Source of the DNA: a bacterium HR40
Lineage (GTDB): Bacteria; Pseudomonadota; Alphaproteobacteria; Geminicoccales; Geminicoccaceae
Reading direction: 5' to 3'
Length of the DNA: 64,000 nucleotides
Assembly: GCA_002898275.1 (NCBI GenBank)
Contig: BEIQ01000004.1
Location: forward strand, 1 to 64,000
The notes beneath the pieces were generated by a model that was given only the letters and a program-made list of their open reading frames with translations, searched no databases and had not been told where the DNA came from. Shown here piece after piece: positions 27,636 through 35,169 of this stretch; position 1 is the first letter of the stretch; every line of letters begins with the position of its first letter. A program made the translations under genes and the position numbers.

Positions 27636-28232
27636 CTAAGGCTCCGGTTCGCGGGCGGCGGAAGGTTGCCCGCTGCATCCTGCCGTCACGTCCCCAGCGC
27701 ACCCCGATGCATGTCCATTCGGAGGGAGCGGACTTTTTCGGGAGTGCCGCCGCGGGCCAGCTGCCGCCGACGATCGGCGCGATGACGCCGGCGCTCGGTG
27801 TCGCGCTTCCCGCAGAAAGGACTCGATCCTCCGTGCGACCGCCGATGCATCGGCTTCCACCTGGCATTGCCACACCACGATCGTTTTCCACCCGAGGATT
27901 TTCAGTGCCGACAACTTCCGGCGATCGCGCTGGACGTTGGCTGCGAACTTCGCGCGCCAGTAGTCCACGTTGGAACGAGGCATGGTGGCGAGACGGCAAC
28001 CCTCGTGGCGATGCCAGAAGCACCCGTGCACGAAGACGGCGACGCGAGCCCTCCGAAAGACGATGTCAGGGCTGCCGGGCAGGTCGCGGGCGTTCTTGGA
28101 GAACCGCAACCCCAGGGCTCGCAAGCTGCGCTGCACCGACCGTTCGGGACCGGTGTCGCGCCGACCCACCGCTCTCATGATGCGGGAGCGTTCGGGGGTC
28201 GTGGCTGGAGGGCGTTTCGGTTCGCGAACCAT
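27636..28232 (-). CDS. vsr: Very short patch repair (Vsr) endonuclease
   Basis: A 198-aa protein. Residues 1-146 are a Vsr nickase: PERSRIMRAVGRRDTGPE, then LPGSPDIVF with the catalytic Asp56, HGCFWHRHEGC (zinc and active-site residues), and NVDYWRAKFAANVQRD. Vsr cuts next to T:G mismatches created by deamination of 5-methylcytosine and accompanies Dcm-type methylases. Residues 147-198 are a Ser/Arg/Pro/Gly-rich tail not seen in normal Vsr (about 130-150 aa), probably read-through after loss of the original stop. The start lies 58 nt inside the methylase gene. Confidence 0.92.
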   Translation of the reverse strand: MVREPKRPPATTPERSRIMRAVGRRDTGPERSVQRSLRALGLRFSKNARDLPGSPDIVFRRARVAVFVHGCFWHRHEGCRLATMPRSNVDYWRAKFAANVQRDRRKLSALKILGWKTIVVWQCQVEADASAVARRIESFLREARHRAPASSRRSSAAAGPRRHSRKSPLPPNGHASGCAGDVTAGCSGQPSAAREPEP

Positions 28233-29515
28233 GGCTGCGCTCCTCGGAGAAGGGCAGCAAGAGCTGCAAGCGTCACAGCGTACCCGAGAATCGGGGGGAC
28301 CGCGTCGCCGATCCATTTGACCAGTGCCGATTTCTTGGGCGGGCGTCCGGGCGACGGGTGGAAGTCGAACCAGTCCGGAAACCCCTGGAGTCTCGCTGCC
28401 TCGCGGGGCGTGAGCGGGCGTCTCAGGGATGGATGAATGAATCTGCCGCGGCCGGGGGTCACGAAACCCGACGTGATCGTTCCGGCTGGCCGATCCCAGT
28501 ACAGGCGGCCATAGACCGAGGGATAGGTGTGGCCGTCGCGATGGCAGCGTGGTCGGATATCGTCTGGCAGCTCGTACAGATCGTTATCGAACAAATAGTC
28601 GATCCGACGGCGATTCTCGGCCGAGAGCGCCGGCACGGAATCCATGAGCTGATCCGACTCGTTGTCGACCAAGTCCTCGATCGCCCAGCGGACGGTAGCA
28701 GGATCTCGCGCCAAGGCGCTGGCCACTCGCTTTAGATCGACGGCTCCCACTCGAGATCCCACGACGAAGAAGCGCTTGCGGGTTTGAGGCCACCCGAGGC
28801 CGTCTGCAGCGAGAACGCCTCGTGTCGTGGAATAACCGGCATGTTCCAGCAGGGCTACGGCTGTTCCGAGGACGCCGATCCGATCGTTGACGATATCCGG
28901 CACGTTTTCCAAGACGATCGTTTTTGCCCCGATCGCTACAGCCGTGGCCACAGCGTCCAGGTAGAGCAAGTTCCTCGGGTCGTCGCGTCGCGTCCGATTG
29001 TTGAGGTTCGAATGCCCCTCGCAGGGCGGCCCAGCCAACAGAAGATCCACCTCGCCCTGCGCCGCCCGCATCGTCCCGTGCAGCGGTTCCGGATCGTACG
29101 CGAAGCGCGCACGCGCTCCCCAGCCCAGAACTTTGTAATCGACCAAACCGGAAACGTTCGCGCCGAGAGTCCGCTCGGGCCCCAGATTGCGAGCGTAGAC
29201 GGCCAAGGCCTCGGTATCCATGTCGATCGCCAAGCGAACGGTCGGCCGGATCCCGACGGCGAGACAAGCTTCGATGGCACCGAGGGTCAGGCCTCCGCAT
29301 CCACAGAAGACATCCGCGATCGCTACATTCCCTGCCGCCGGGGCCTCGAGTTCGGTGCGCTTTCCGAAAAGATAGGAGCGCCACCATCTCGCCCACGAAG
29401 AGTGTCTACCACCGAGCCCGGACACATCTTCGATCCGACTGTGGAATGCCTTTCCCTCGACGAACAAGGTGCGTCGAACAGCGTGCGCGCGGCTCTCGTA
29501 AGATTCGCGGATCAT
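28175..29515 (-). CDS. DNA (cytosine-5) methyltransferase
   Basis: A 446-aa C5 methylase with motifs in canonical order. Motif I is DVFCGCGGL (residues 68-76), motif IV GPPCEGHS with catalytic Cys165, motif VI ENV (203-205), motif VIII QTRKR and motif X GDAVPP. The target-recognition region lies roughly at 285-350; the recognised site cannot be read. An N-terminal extension of about 65 residues precedes motif I. The start overlaps the upstream unknown gene by 4 nt. Together with vsr it forms the modification/repair part of the island. Confidence 0.95.
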   Translation of the reverse strand: MIRESYESRAHAVRRTLFVEGKAFHSRIEDVSGLGGRHSSWARWWRSYLFGKRTELEAPAAGNVAIADVFCGCGGLTLGAIEACLAVGIRPTVRLAIDMDTEALAVYARNLGPERTLGANVSGLVDYKVLGWGARARFAYDPEPLHGTMRAAQGEVDLLLAGPPCEGHSNLNNRTRRDDPRNLLYLDAVATAVAIGAKTIVLENVPDIVNDRIGVLGTAVALLEHAGYSTTRGVLAADGLGWPQTRKRFFVVGSRVGAVDLKRVASALARDPATVRWAIEDLVDNESDQLMDSVPALSAENRRRIDYLFDNDLYELPDDIRPRCHRDGHTYPSVYGRLYWDRPAGTITSGFVTPGRGRFIHPSLRRPLTPREAARLQGFPDWFDFHPSPGRPPKKSALVKWIGDAVPPILGYAVTLAALAALLRGAQPWFANRNALQPRPPNAPAS

Positions 29516-30276
29516 TGGTCGTCACGGGACGCGATGACAGCTCGCTTCGCCGCATCGGCTTCTTTCGCGACGAGCAGGTACGCACTCTCCTCGTCCAAAT
29601 ACTCGAACAGGACGTTCGGATGCAACCTGCGAAGCCGCTTCGCCAGTTCGCGGATCTCCAGAATACTCAGGGTGGGTCGGTCCGACGATCCGTCGGGGAA
29701 CTGGTAACGCACGAGCGCCCGCACCAGCGAGCGACACATGCCGTAGCCTTGCCGGGACACGTGACTGCGCCAGAAATCCTGGTCGCCGCGTCGTGCCAGT
29801 TCGTACGGGTCGCCCTCGCCTGGTCGGTAACCGGCATCGGCCCGAAGCCACATCCGATAGAGGAGGTTCTCTTTCCCGCTTCCGATGCCGAAGTTCGCGG
29901 CAGCAGCTCTTCCCGCGTCGCCGCCGTGCCGCCAATCCACCAGTTCCCGAAAGCGAAAGACGGCGAGCCAGCTCCAGAACTCGTAATCGGCGAGCATGTC
30001 GGGATCGAAGGGGAGAAGTCGATGGATCTCGGAGCAGGCCTCCGCCTCGAACCGCCCACCCGCTGGATCGCGAAGGCCGAGACGGTTCGGATATCTCGAT
30101 TTTATCCTGTACAGGGCTTCCTCGAGCGCTGGGAGTACGTCCTGTACGTGATCCGTTCCCGCACCGCGAGCTTCCAGAACCTGCTCCTCGGCCGGACTCT
30201 CGCCTCGTCGGAGCGCCTCCAGCGTTTCCGCCGCGTATTTCCACTTGAGCGCGGTGTAACGCATGGTTCGCCTCAA
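29512..30276 (-). CDS. Island protein B, unknown (possible DUF6339-like)
   Basis: A 254-aa soluble protein, mainly helical and rich in Arg, Trp and Tyr. The central part ENLLYRMWLRADAGY followed by DPYELARRGDQDFWRSHVSR looks like a conserved core. I have a weak recollection that it resembles the uncharacterised DUF6339 family. No nuclease motif is obvious. It has 4-nt overlaps with both neighbours, so it is made in step with the GHKL ATPase and the methylase. It may be the restriction or targeting factor (inference). Confidence 0.75.
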   Translation of the reverse strand: MRRTMRYTALKWKYAAETLEALRRGESPAEEQVLEARGAGTDHVQDVLPALEEALYRIKSRYPNRLGLRDPAGGRFEAEACSEIHRLLPFDPDMLADYEFWSWLAVFRFRELVDWRHGGDAGRAAAANFGIGSGKENLLYRMWLRADAGYRPGEGDPYELARRGDQDFWRSHVSRQGYGMCRSLVRALVRYQFPDGSSDRPTLSILEIRELAKRLRRLHPNVLFEYLDEESAYLLVAKEADAAKRAVIASRDDQ

Positions 30277-31202
30277 TGCCTCCTAGCGATCTTCACGATG
30301 CTTCGCCGCGCTTCGGTGGCAGCCTGGGCGAAAGCCCGAATGCTCGCGACGTCTCCCTCTTCCACGTGTCTGCGCAAGGCCTCGAGGGACGCGCCCGTCG
30401 CGCGCGTCACTCTCTCGATCGCCGTGTCCAGCAGGCCGCCTCGTTCCGGGTGCGCAGATGGCTCCAGAGCGCGCAAGCCTCGGAACACTATCTCTGCCAG
30501 GATCTCGGTGAGGATGAGCGACATGACGCCACGTCCATGGTCCGTGTCTTCGGCGGCCGCGAGAGCGTCGTACACGTCGGCTCTCAGACACACTCGGAGG
30601 GCGTCGCCCGGATCGTCGAAGCGCTGATCGAGGTCTTCCGAAATGAAATCGATCCAATAGGCAGTATCTTTCGGAAGTTCCCGTTTGACGAAGTCATCGG
30701 CCGTCCAACGTTCGATGGGAAAGCGTCGGGGAGACGATCTCGGACGTACCGAGAAATCCTTTCGAGCTACCCAATGCCCCTTCAGGAAAGGCTGGCCGCT
30801 TCTCGGCCGGCGATCCTCCCTCAACACCAAGGCCACCGTGGCTTCCACTCCGGTTTTCCACGAAAAGCGCCTCCGCACGTCCGGCGGTACCGTCCAAGCT
30901 TCGGGTGCAGCATCGGGAGCGCTGTGGAATATCAGTTCGCTGCGGTGCAGTCCGAGATCCGCGAGCCTGATGACCAGGGAGAGATCGGACGGAGCCACTG
31001 TACCGGCGACCTCGATCGCCGATCGATCGACCTTCAAGCGGAATTCCGGGCGGATATCGTTGAGTTGCGAAGCGTCGAACGAGGTCGACCCGTCGAAGTC
31101 GCGATCCGGAGACGGACGGAACTGCACGTCGGCCAGACACTCGTCGAGACTCGGAAAGGGCCTGACGATGCGGCTCTCGGTCCGAACCCGATTTCGTCTC
31201 AT
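30273..31202 (-). CDS. Island protein A, unknown
   Basis: A 309-aa soluble protein I do not recognise. The first half is beta-rich (ECLADVQFRPSPDRDFDGST; IEVAGTVAPSDLSLVIRLADLGLHRSE). The second half is helical (DDPGDALRVCLRADVYDALAAAE; GVMSLILTEILAEIVFRGL). No cysteine cluster, P-loop or clear nuclease motif is seen. It sits between the GHKL ATPase and protein B with 4-nt overlaps on both sides, so it is probably a dedicated partner of the ATPase. Confidence 0.75.
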   Translation of the reverse strand: MRRNRVRTESRIVRPFPSLDECLADVQFRPSPDRDFDGSTSFDASQLNDIRPEFRLKVDRSAIEVAGTVAPSDLSLVIRLADLGLHRSELIFHSAPDAAPEAWTVPPDVRRRFSWKTGVEATVALVLREDRRPRSGQPFLKGHWVARKDFSVRPRSSPRRFPIERWTADDFVKRELPKDTAYWIDFISEDLDQRFDDPGDALRVCLRADVYDALAAAEDTDHGRGVMSLILTEILAEIVFRGLRALEPSAHPERGGLLDTAIERVTRATGASLEALRRHVEEGDVASIRAFAQAATEARRSIVKIARRH

Positions 31203-32995
31203 ACCCGCACCTCGCTCGGCTGAACTTCAACGATGACCTTTACCGACCAGCCGGCGTCGTAGGGTCCGCTTCGCAATGCGAAGGCGAGCCACTCGTCTTT
31301 GCAGAGCGCAGCGCGGAACTCGGGTTCGGTAGAGGCCTCCCGAGGTACTTCGGCCTGCGCGCATTCGATGGTCACTGGAAGGAGTTCGTCCTCGCTCCCG
31401 CGATCGTCCTTGAGCACCGGGACCCGCACCCGAACCACGGCATCCAAGCGGTCGTTCTCGGCGTCGGCCCGGAGCTTGAGGGCCACCTTCGCGCATGTCT
31501 CGACTTCGCCGGAGGATGCCGGGCGCTGCACAGGCCCTTCGCGGAAGCGGATCTCCACCGGTTCGCTCTCGGGTTCGCGCCGATCTCCGTCGCGCAGGTT
31601 CGGTCGCAGCAGCGTCGCCAGTTGGGTTTCGAGAAACTGCAAGCGGCGTTCTTCGCGCGGCTTCGGCGGGGTCGCTTGCGTCTGGAATTTTCGCATCTGG
31701 TCCTTCAGCCGCTTGAGCACGTCGCGGACGACGTCCTTGGCGGTCTGCGCGTCGCCTTCGGCGGTATTGAGCCGCTCGCAGTTGGGATCCCAGCGGTCGT
31801 GATTCGGTGGCTCCGACAGCTTCAGGATCCCATCGATGTCCAAAGCGGCGACGAACACGCCGACGGTCGGCGGTACCGAGCGGCCGAGGGGTGCATACTG
31901 AACGACCATTTTGGGCGAACGAAGAAGCGCTACGCATCCTACTTTGTCTTCGGGAAACTCTTCGACGATATCCTCGCTCAGCAACACGAAAGCGTATTCG
32001 CCTAGCGCGAGTCCCCGCAGCCGGTTGAACCTGTCGCGCCTCTGGTGGGGCCCCATGGGTTCGGCGCGCCCTACCGCGAGCGAATAACATTCGATGAAAG
32101 GAAGCAAGTCCGACCGCCGCTTCGGCTGAGGGTAGTGCGTCTCTCCAGCGGTTTCGACTTGTACTTCCAGTTCGTGATCGATCAACCTCGGCCACCACCA
32201 GTCCTCGATCGCCGTCAGCAGCGGTCGATGGTCCCGCAAATCCGAATCCACGATGAGGATCGACGTACCGTGCTCGCCGCGCCTGCGAGGCCGGAAGCCG
32301 AGGCGTTCGGCCAATTGGTGCGCATCCTCGTCGCGCAGCGGGTCGACCACCAGCGGGTTCCTCGAGCGGGGAACCCCGAACCAGGCGCGTCCGGTCCATT
32401 GTTCCCCTCGGAATTCATGGGCTTGGAGATACGCGCACCCCATCAGTCGGGCGGTAGCGCCTGTCTCGTCCGGCTCGAACGAACTGTAGGCGACGATCGT
32501 GCAGATGCGCGAATTCAACGACAGGGCGGATTTCCCGTAGCCGTACGATCCACCGGTTCGCGCGCCCTCGAGAATCTTGGCGGTGTCCCCGAGGGACAAA
32601 AGCAGGCGATAAAAGTGGGATGTCCGGGTATGGGGGTCGCCGCGGAGCCCGACCGTACCGTAGTCTTCCACGAACACCAGAGACAGCGGCTGCGACGTGC
32701 TCGCGAGACAGTTATCCCGTCGGACTTTCAGTGACGAGAGTCGCTCGTGGAAAGATCGCTCGAGTTGCAGGTCGGCGAGGAAGCGCTGCCTGTCAGCGCC
32801 TTCCAGGTTCACGATACGGAAAACCACGCGCACCCGTCTCTCGCCTTCTTTCGCGGCATCGCACGAATTCTGGATCGCCTCGCGCGCGAGCTCGACTGCA
32901 GGGCTCGGTCCCTGGAGGGTGTTGACGAACGCATGTCCGGTGGCACCGCCCATCGGTCCGACGGGCTCGAAAATCCACTCGAACGCTTCTGCCAC
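31199..32995 (-). CDS. GHKL-fold ATPase (MORC/MutL-like) of the defence island
   Basis: A 598-aa protein with a Bergerat ATP-binding fold in its first 170 residues. The N-box is REAIQNSCDA (Glu39, Asn43, Asp46), G1 is EDYGTVG (Asp111, Gly113, Gly116) and G2 is GGSYGYGKSA (148-157). The rest (about 200-598) is unrecognised, with a helical stretch near VRDVLKRLKDQMRKF and a beta-rich C-terminus. GHKL ATPases of this kind are known beside Dcm and Vsr genes as prokaryotic MORC-type components. The GTG at 32995 has GGGGGAG 8 nt upstream. It is the first gene of the operon. Confidence 0.85.
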   Translation of the reverse strand: MAEAFEWIFEPVGPMGGATGHAFVNTLQGPSPAVELAREAIQNSCDAAKEGERRVRVVFRIVNLEGADRQRFLADLQLERSFHERLSSLKVRRDNCLASTSQPLSLVFVEDYGTVGLRGDPHTRTSHFYRLLLSLGDTAKILEGARTGGSYGYGKSALSLNSRICTIVAYSSFEPDETGATARLMGCAYLQAHEFRGEQWTGRAWFGVPRSRNPLVVDPLRDEDAHQLAERLGFRPRRRGEHGTSILIVDSDLRDHRPLLTAIEDWWWPRLIDHELEVQVETAGETHYPQPKRRSDLLPFIECYSLAVGRAEPMGPHQRRDRFNRLRGLALGEYAFVLLSEDIVEEFPEDKVGCVALLRSPKMVVQYAPLGRSVPPTVGVFVAALDIDGILKLSEPPNHDRWDPNCERLNTAEGDAQTAKDVVRDVLKRLKDQMRKFQTQATPPKPREERRLQFLETQLATLLRPNLRDGDRREPESEPVEIRFREGPVQRPASSGEVETCAKVALKLRADAENDRLDAVVRVRVPVLKDDRGSEDELLPVTIECAQAEVPREASTEPEFRAALCKDEWLAFALRSGPYDAGWSVKVIVEVQPSEVRV

Positions 32996-33073
32996 GTTAG
33001 AGACTCCCCCGTCTGCATGTCGCGGACTGGTCGCGTCGGCGCCCGTTCCTCGAAATCCCGTTCGACGCACGCC

Positions 33074-33103
33074 ACTATGTTCGCAGGAAATGACCGATGG
33101 CAA
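33074..33103 (-). promoter_or_regulatory. Candidate sigma-70 promoter of the island operon
   Basis: Read on the minus strand, TTGCCA (5 of 6 to consensus) is followed after 18 nt by CATAGT (4 of 6). The -10 ends about 80 nt upstream of the GHKL start. It lies inside the inserted segment, so the island brings its own promoter. Confidence 0.45.
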
Positions 33104-33125
33104 GGCGGGTCCAGCTGCTGCCGCG

Positions 33126-33206
33126 CGAGCCACGCGATCGATCCCGCCCGAAGCGGCTGCGCGATGTCGGGTGGCATGGGCACGGTGTTCGCCGCGGGAG
33201 CCGGAG
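33126..33206 (+). pseudogene. Diverged internal fragment of livH at the right island border
   Basis: This segment aligns with intact livH at 33441-33521 (offset 315) without gaps. CGAGCCA is shared, the next 36 nt are about 61% identical, then 27 nt (33169-33195) are identical. In frame it reads RASHAIDPARSGCAMSGGMG against SASHVINFAQGEFVMLGGMG in LivH. In the 36-nt part 12 of 14 differences are transitions. It continues the livH copy that breaks off at 27520 on the other side of the island. Confidence 0.8.
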
Positions 33207-33246
33207 TGTCTGCGCCGAGGAGTCGCCCTTCGGCTCCCCGGCTTCT

Positions 33247-33425
33247 CCGCCGATGGGGCGATTGGCGCGGGCGAGGGGGGTCGCGGGTGGGGTTGTGGGT
33301 CGGCCGGCGCCGTGCTACCAGCGCCGCCGACCATCGAGCCGGGCCGATGGCGGGGGATCTGCTGCAATTCCTGTTCGCCGGGATCACGGTGGGCGCGATC
33401 TACGCCCTGATCGCGCTCGGCTTTT
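33247..33425 (+). repeat. Right copy of 179-bp direct repeat (livH upstream region and 5' end)
   Basis: This matches 27324-27502 with two differences. It supplies the leader and first 26 codons of the intact livH. The leader is very G-rich and holds no recognisable -35/-10 pair; any promoter in it would be duplicated on both sides of the island. Confidence 0.95.
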
Positions 33426-34222
33426 CTCTCGTCTACAGCGCGAGCCATGTGATCAACTTCGCCCAGGGCGAATTCGTGATGTTGGGTGGCATGGGCACGG
33501 TGTTCGCCGCTGCCGCCGGATTGCCCCTGCCGATCGCCGCCCTCGCGGCCCTCGTCCTCGCCGTCCTCGCGGCCATGGGCCTCGAGCGCTTGGCCATTCA
33601 CCCGGCGCGGGACGCCGGGCTCACCGGGCTCGTCATCGTCACCATCGGCGCATCGATCCTCATCCGCGGCCTCGCGGGCATCGTCTTCGACCGCAACTTC
33701 CACACCCTGCCCGCTCTGAGCGGCGACGCCCCCTTGCTCGTCGCCGGCGCCACCTTGCATCCCCAGGCCCTCTGGATCCTCGCCGCTACCCTCCTCGTCG
33801 CCCTCGCTCTGTGGCTGTTCTTCGCCCGAAGCCTGACCGGCAAGGCGATGCTCGCCGCCGCCGTCGACCCGCTCGCCGCGGAGCTTGCCGGTATCGACCC
33901 GCGCCGCGTGGTGCTGTGGACCTTCGCGCTGGCCGGGGGCCTCGGAGCCCTCGCCGGTTTTCTCGTCACCCCGCTCGCCCAAACCCACTTCCAGATCGGG
34001 GTGCTGCTCGGATTGAAGGGCTTCGCCGCGGCGATCGTGGGTGGCCTCGGCTCGGCACCGGGAGCGATGGCCGGCGGGCTCGTCATCGGCCTCGTCGAGC
34101 AGCTCACGGCCGGCTATCTGAGCTCGGCCTACAAGGACGCCGTGGCCTTCGTCGTCATCGTCCTCGTGCTGTTGCTCCGCCCGAGCGGGCTGTTCGGCAC
34201 GCGCGCCATCGAGCGGGTCTAG
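33347..34222 (+). CDS. livH: Branched-chain amino acid-type ABC transporter permease LivH
   Basis: A 291-aa inner-membrane permease with the LivH opening (FAGITVGAIYALIALGFSLVYSASHVINFAQGE) and the GLKGFAAAIVGGLGSAPGAMAGGLVIGLVEQL region before the last helices. The ATG at 33347 lies inside the 179-bp repeat, so the island insertion left this copy whole. livM follows after 5 nt. No binding-protein gene (livK) is present on either side, which is unusual for this operon type. Confidence 0.93.
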   Translation: MAGDLLQFLFAGITVGAIYALIALGFSLVYSASHVINFAQGEFVMLGGMGTVFAAAAGLPLPIAALAALVLAVLAAMGLERLAIHPARDAGLTGLVIVTIGASILIRGLAGIVFDRNFHTLPALSGDAPLLVAGATLHPQALWILAATLLVALALWLFFARSLTGKAMLAAAVDPLAAELAGIDPRRVVLWTFALAGGLGALAGFLVTPLAQTHFQIGVLLGLKGFAAAIVGGLGSAPGAMAGGLVIGLVEQLTAGYLSSAYKDAVAFVVIVLVLLLRPSGLFGTRAIERV

Positions 34223-34227
34223 CGAGG

Positions 34228-35169
34228 ATGGACGGCGCCCGTTCTCGCCTCTTGGGCCTCGCGATCTTAGCCCTGGTCCTCGCGGGGCTGCCGCTCACTT
34301 TCACCAACAGCTTTTGGTACGACGTCGCGATCCACAGCGGGATCAGCGCGATCGTCTGCGTCGGTCTCAATCTCCTGATCGGTTACGCGGGCCAGATCAG
34401 CCTCGGCCATGCCGCCTTTTTCGGGATCGGCGCCTATGCGTCGGCGATCTTGACCGGCAGCTGGCGCTGGCCCGCTGAGCTCGCGCTCTTGGCCGGGCTC
34501 GCGCTCTCGGGCGGGCTGGCCCTTCTCGTCGCGCGGCCGATCCTCGCCCTGCGCGGCCACTATCTCGCCATGGCCACTCTCGGTCTCGGCATCATCGTGT
34601 CGATCCTGCTCAACCAGGAGATCCGCCTCACGGGTGGTCCCGATGGCATGCCGGTCCCGGGTCTCGTGCTCTTCGGCTTTCCCGTGCGTGGGCCGCTCGT
34701 CTGGTACGCGCTCGTCGCCGTCTCGCTCTTTATCGTCACCCTCTTGGCCCTCCATCTCGTCGACAGCCCCATCGGCCGAGCCCTGCGGGCCGTGCACGGG
34801 TCCGAGCTCGCCGCCCGCGCCTGTGGCGTCGACAGCACTCGGCTCAAGGTCCTGGTGTTCGTGCTCTCGGCCATGATCGCGAGCTACGCCGGCTCCCTCT
34901 TCGCCCACTTCTCGGGTTGGCTGACCCCGGCCGAGGCCGAGTTCATGCGCTCGATCGAATTCGTCACCATGGTGGTGCTAGGCGGCATGGCCTCGACCTT
35001 CGGCGCCATCGTCGGCGCCGTCGTGCTCACCGCGCTGCCGCAATTCCTCACCGTCTTTCACGATTACGAGCATGTGGTGCTGGGCCTCGCCCTCGTCCTC
35101 GGCATGATCTTCCTGCCGCGCGGCGTCGTGCCGGAGCTCGCCCGGCGCCTCGGCTGGAGGGCGCTGTGA
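34228..35169 (+). CDS. livM: Branched-chain amino acid-type ABC transporter permease LivM
   Basis: A 313-aa permease with the LivM marks GLNLLIGYAGQISLGHAAFFGIGAYASAIL, the ALRGHYLAMATLGLG loop and EFVTMVVLGGMASTFGAIVGA. It pairs with LivH to form the channel. The ATG at 34228 follows GCGAGG closely. Its stop overlaps the GTG start of livG (GTGA). Confidence 0.94.
   Translation: MDGARSRLLGLAILALVLAGLPLTFTNSFWYDVAIHSGISAIVCVGLNLLIGYAGQISLGHAAFFGIGAYASAILTGSWRWPAELALLAGLALSGGLALLVARPILALRGHYLAMATLGLGIIVSILLNQEIRLTGGPDGMPVPGLVLFGFPVRGPLVWYALVAVSLFIVTLLALHLVDSPIGRALRAVHGSELAARACGVDSTRLKVLVFVLSAMIASYAGSLFAHFSGWLTPAEAEFMRSIEFVTMVVLGGMASTFGAIVGAVVLTALPQFLTVFHDYEHVVLGLALVLGMIFLPRGVVPELARRLGWRAL

Larger units (their letters stand above)
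27521..33125. mobile_element. Defence island (GHKL ATPase / Dcm / Vsr) inserted in a livH copy
   Basis: About 5.6 kb of sequence unlike its surroundings separates two parts of a livH copy. Both junctions carry CGAGCCA (27514-27520 and 33126-33132), which also occurs once at the same place in intact livH (33441-33447); this looks like a 7-bp target duplication or crossover core. AGCTGGA occurs in inverted orientation near both ends (27520-27526 and 33110-33116). Inside is one minus-strand operon of five overlapping genes. Its coding sequence uses more A/T third positions than flanking genes. No integrase or transposase is present. The 115 nt between the left junction and the vsr stop hold no gene. 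Boundaries are inferred from the livH comparison. Confidence 0.75.

Noticed and set aside
27223-27639. Possible small protein made from the left livH fragment
   Set aside because: It has only the first livH helix followed by unrelated residues, and the frame crosses the island border. A remnant is the simpler reading.
27521-33125. Transposon or prophage with its own recombinase
   Set aside because: No transposase, integrase or phage gene was found inside the island; only border repeats suggest mobility.
32995-33988. Upstream in-frame extension of the GHKL ATPase (about 330 codons) across the repeat and livH
   Set aside because: The added part is antisense to livH and the direct repeat and has no similarity to GHKL proteins. 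The GTG at 32995 has a strong ribosome site and a family-like N-terminus.
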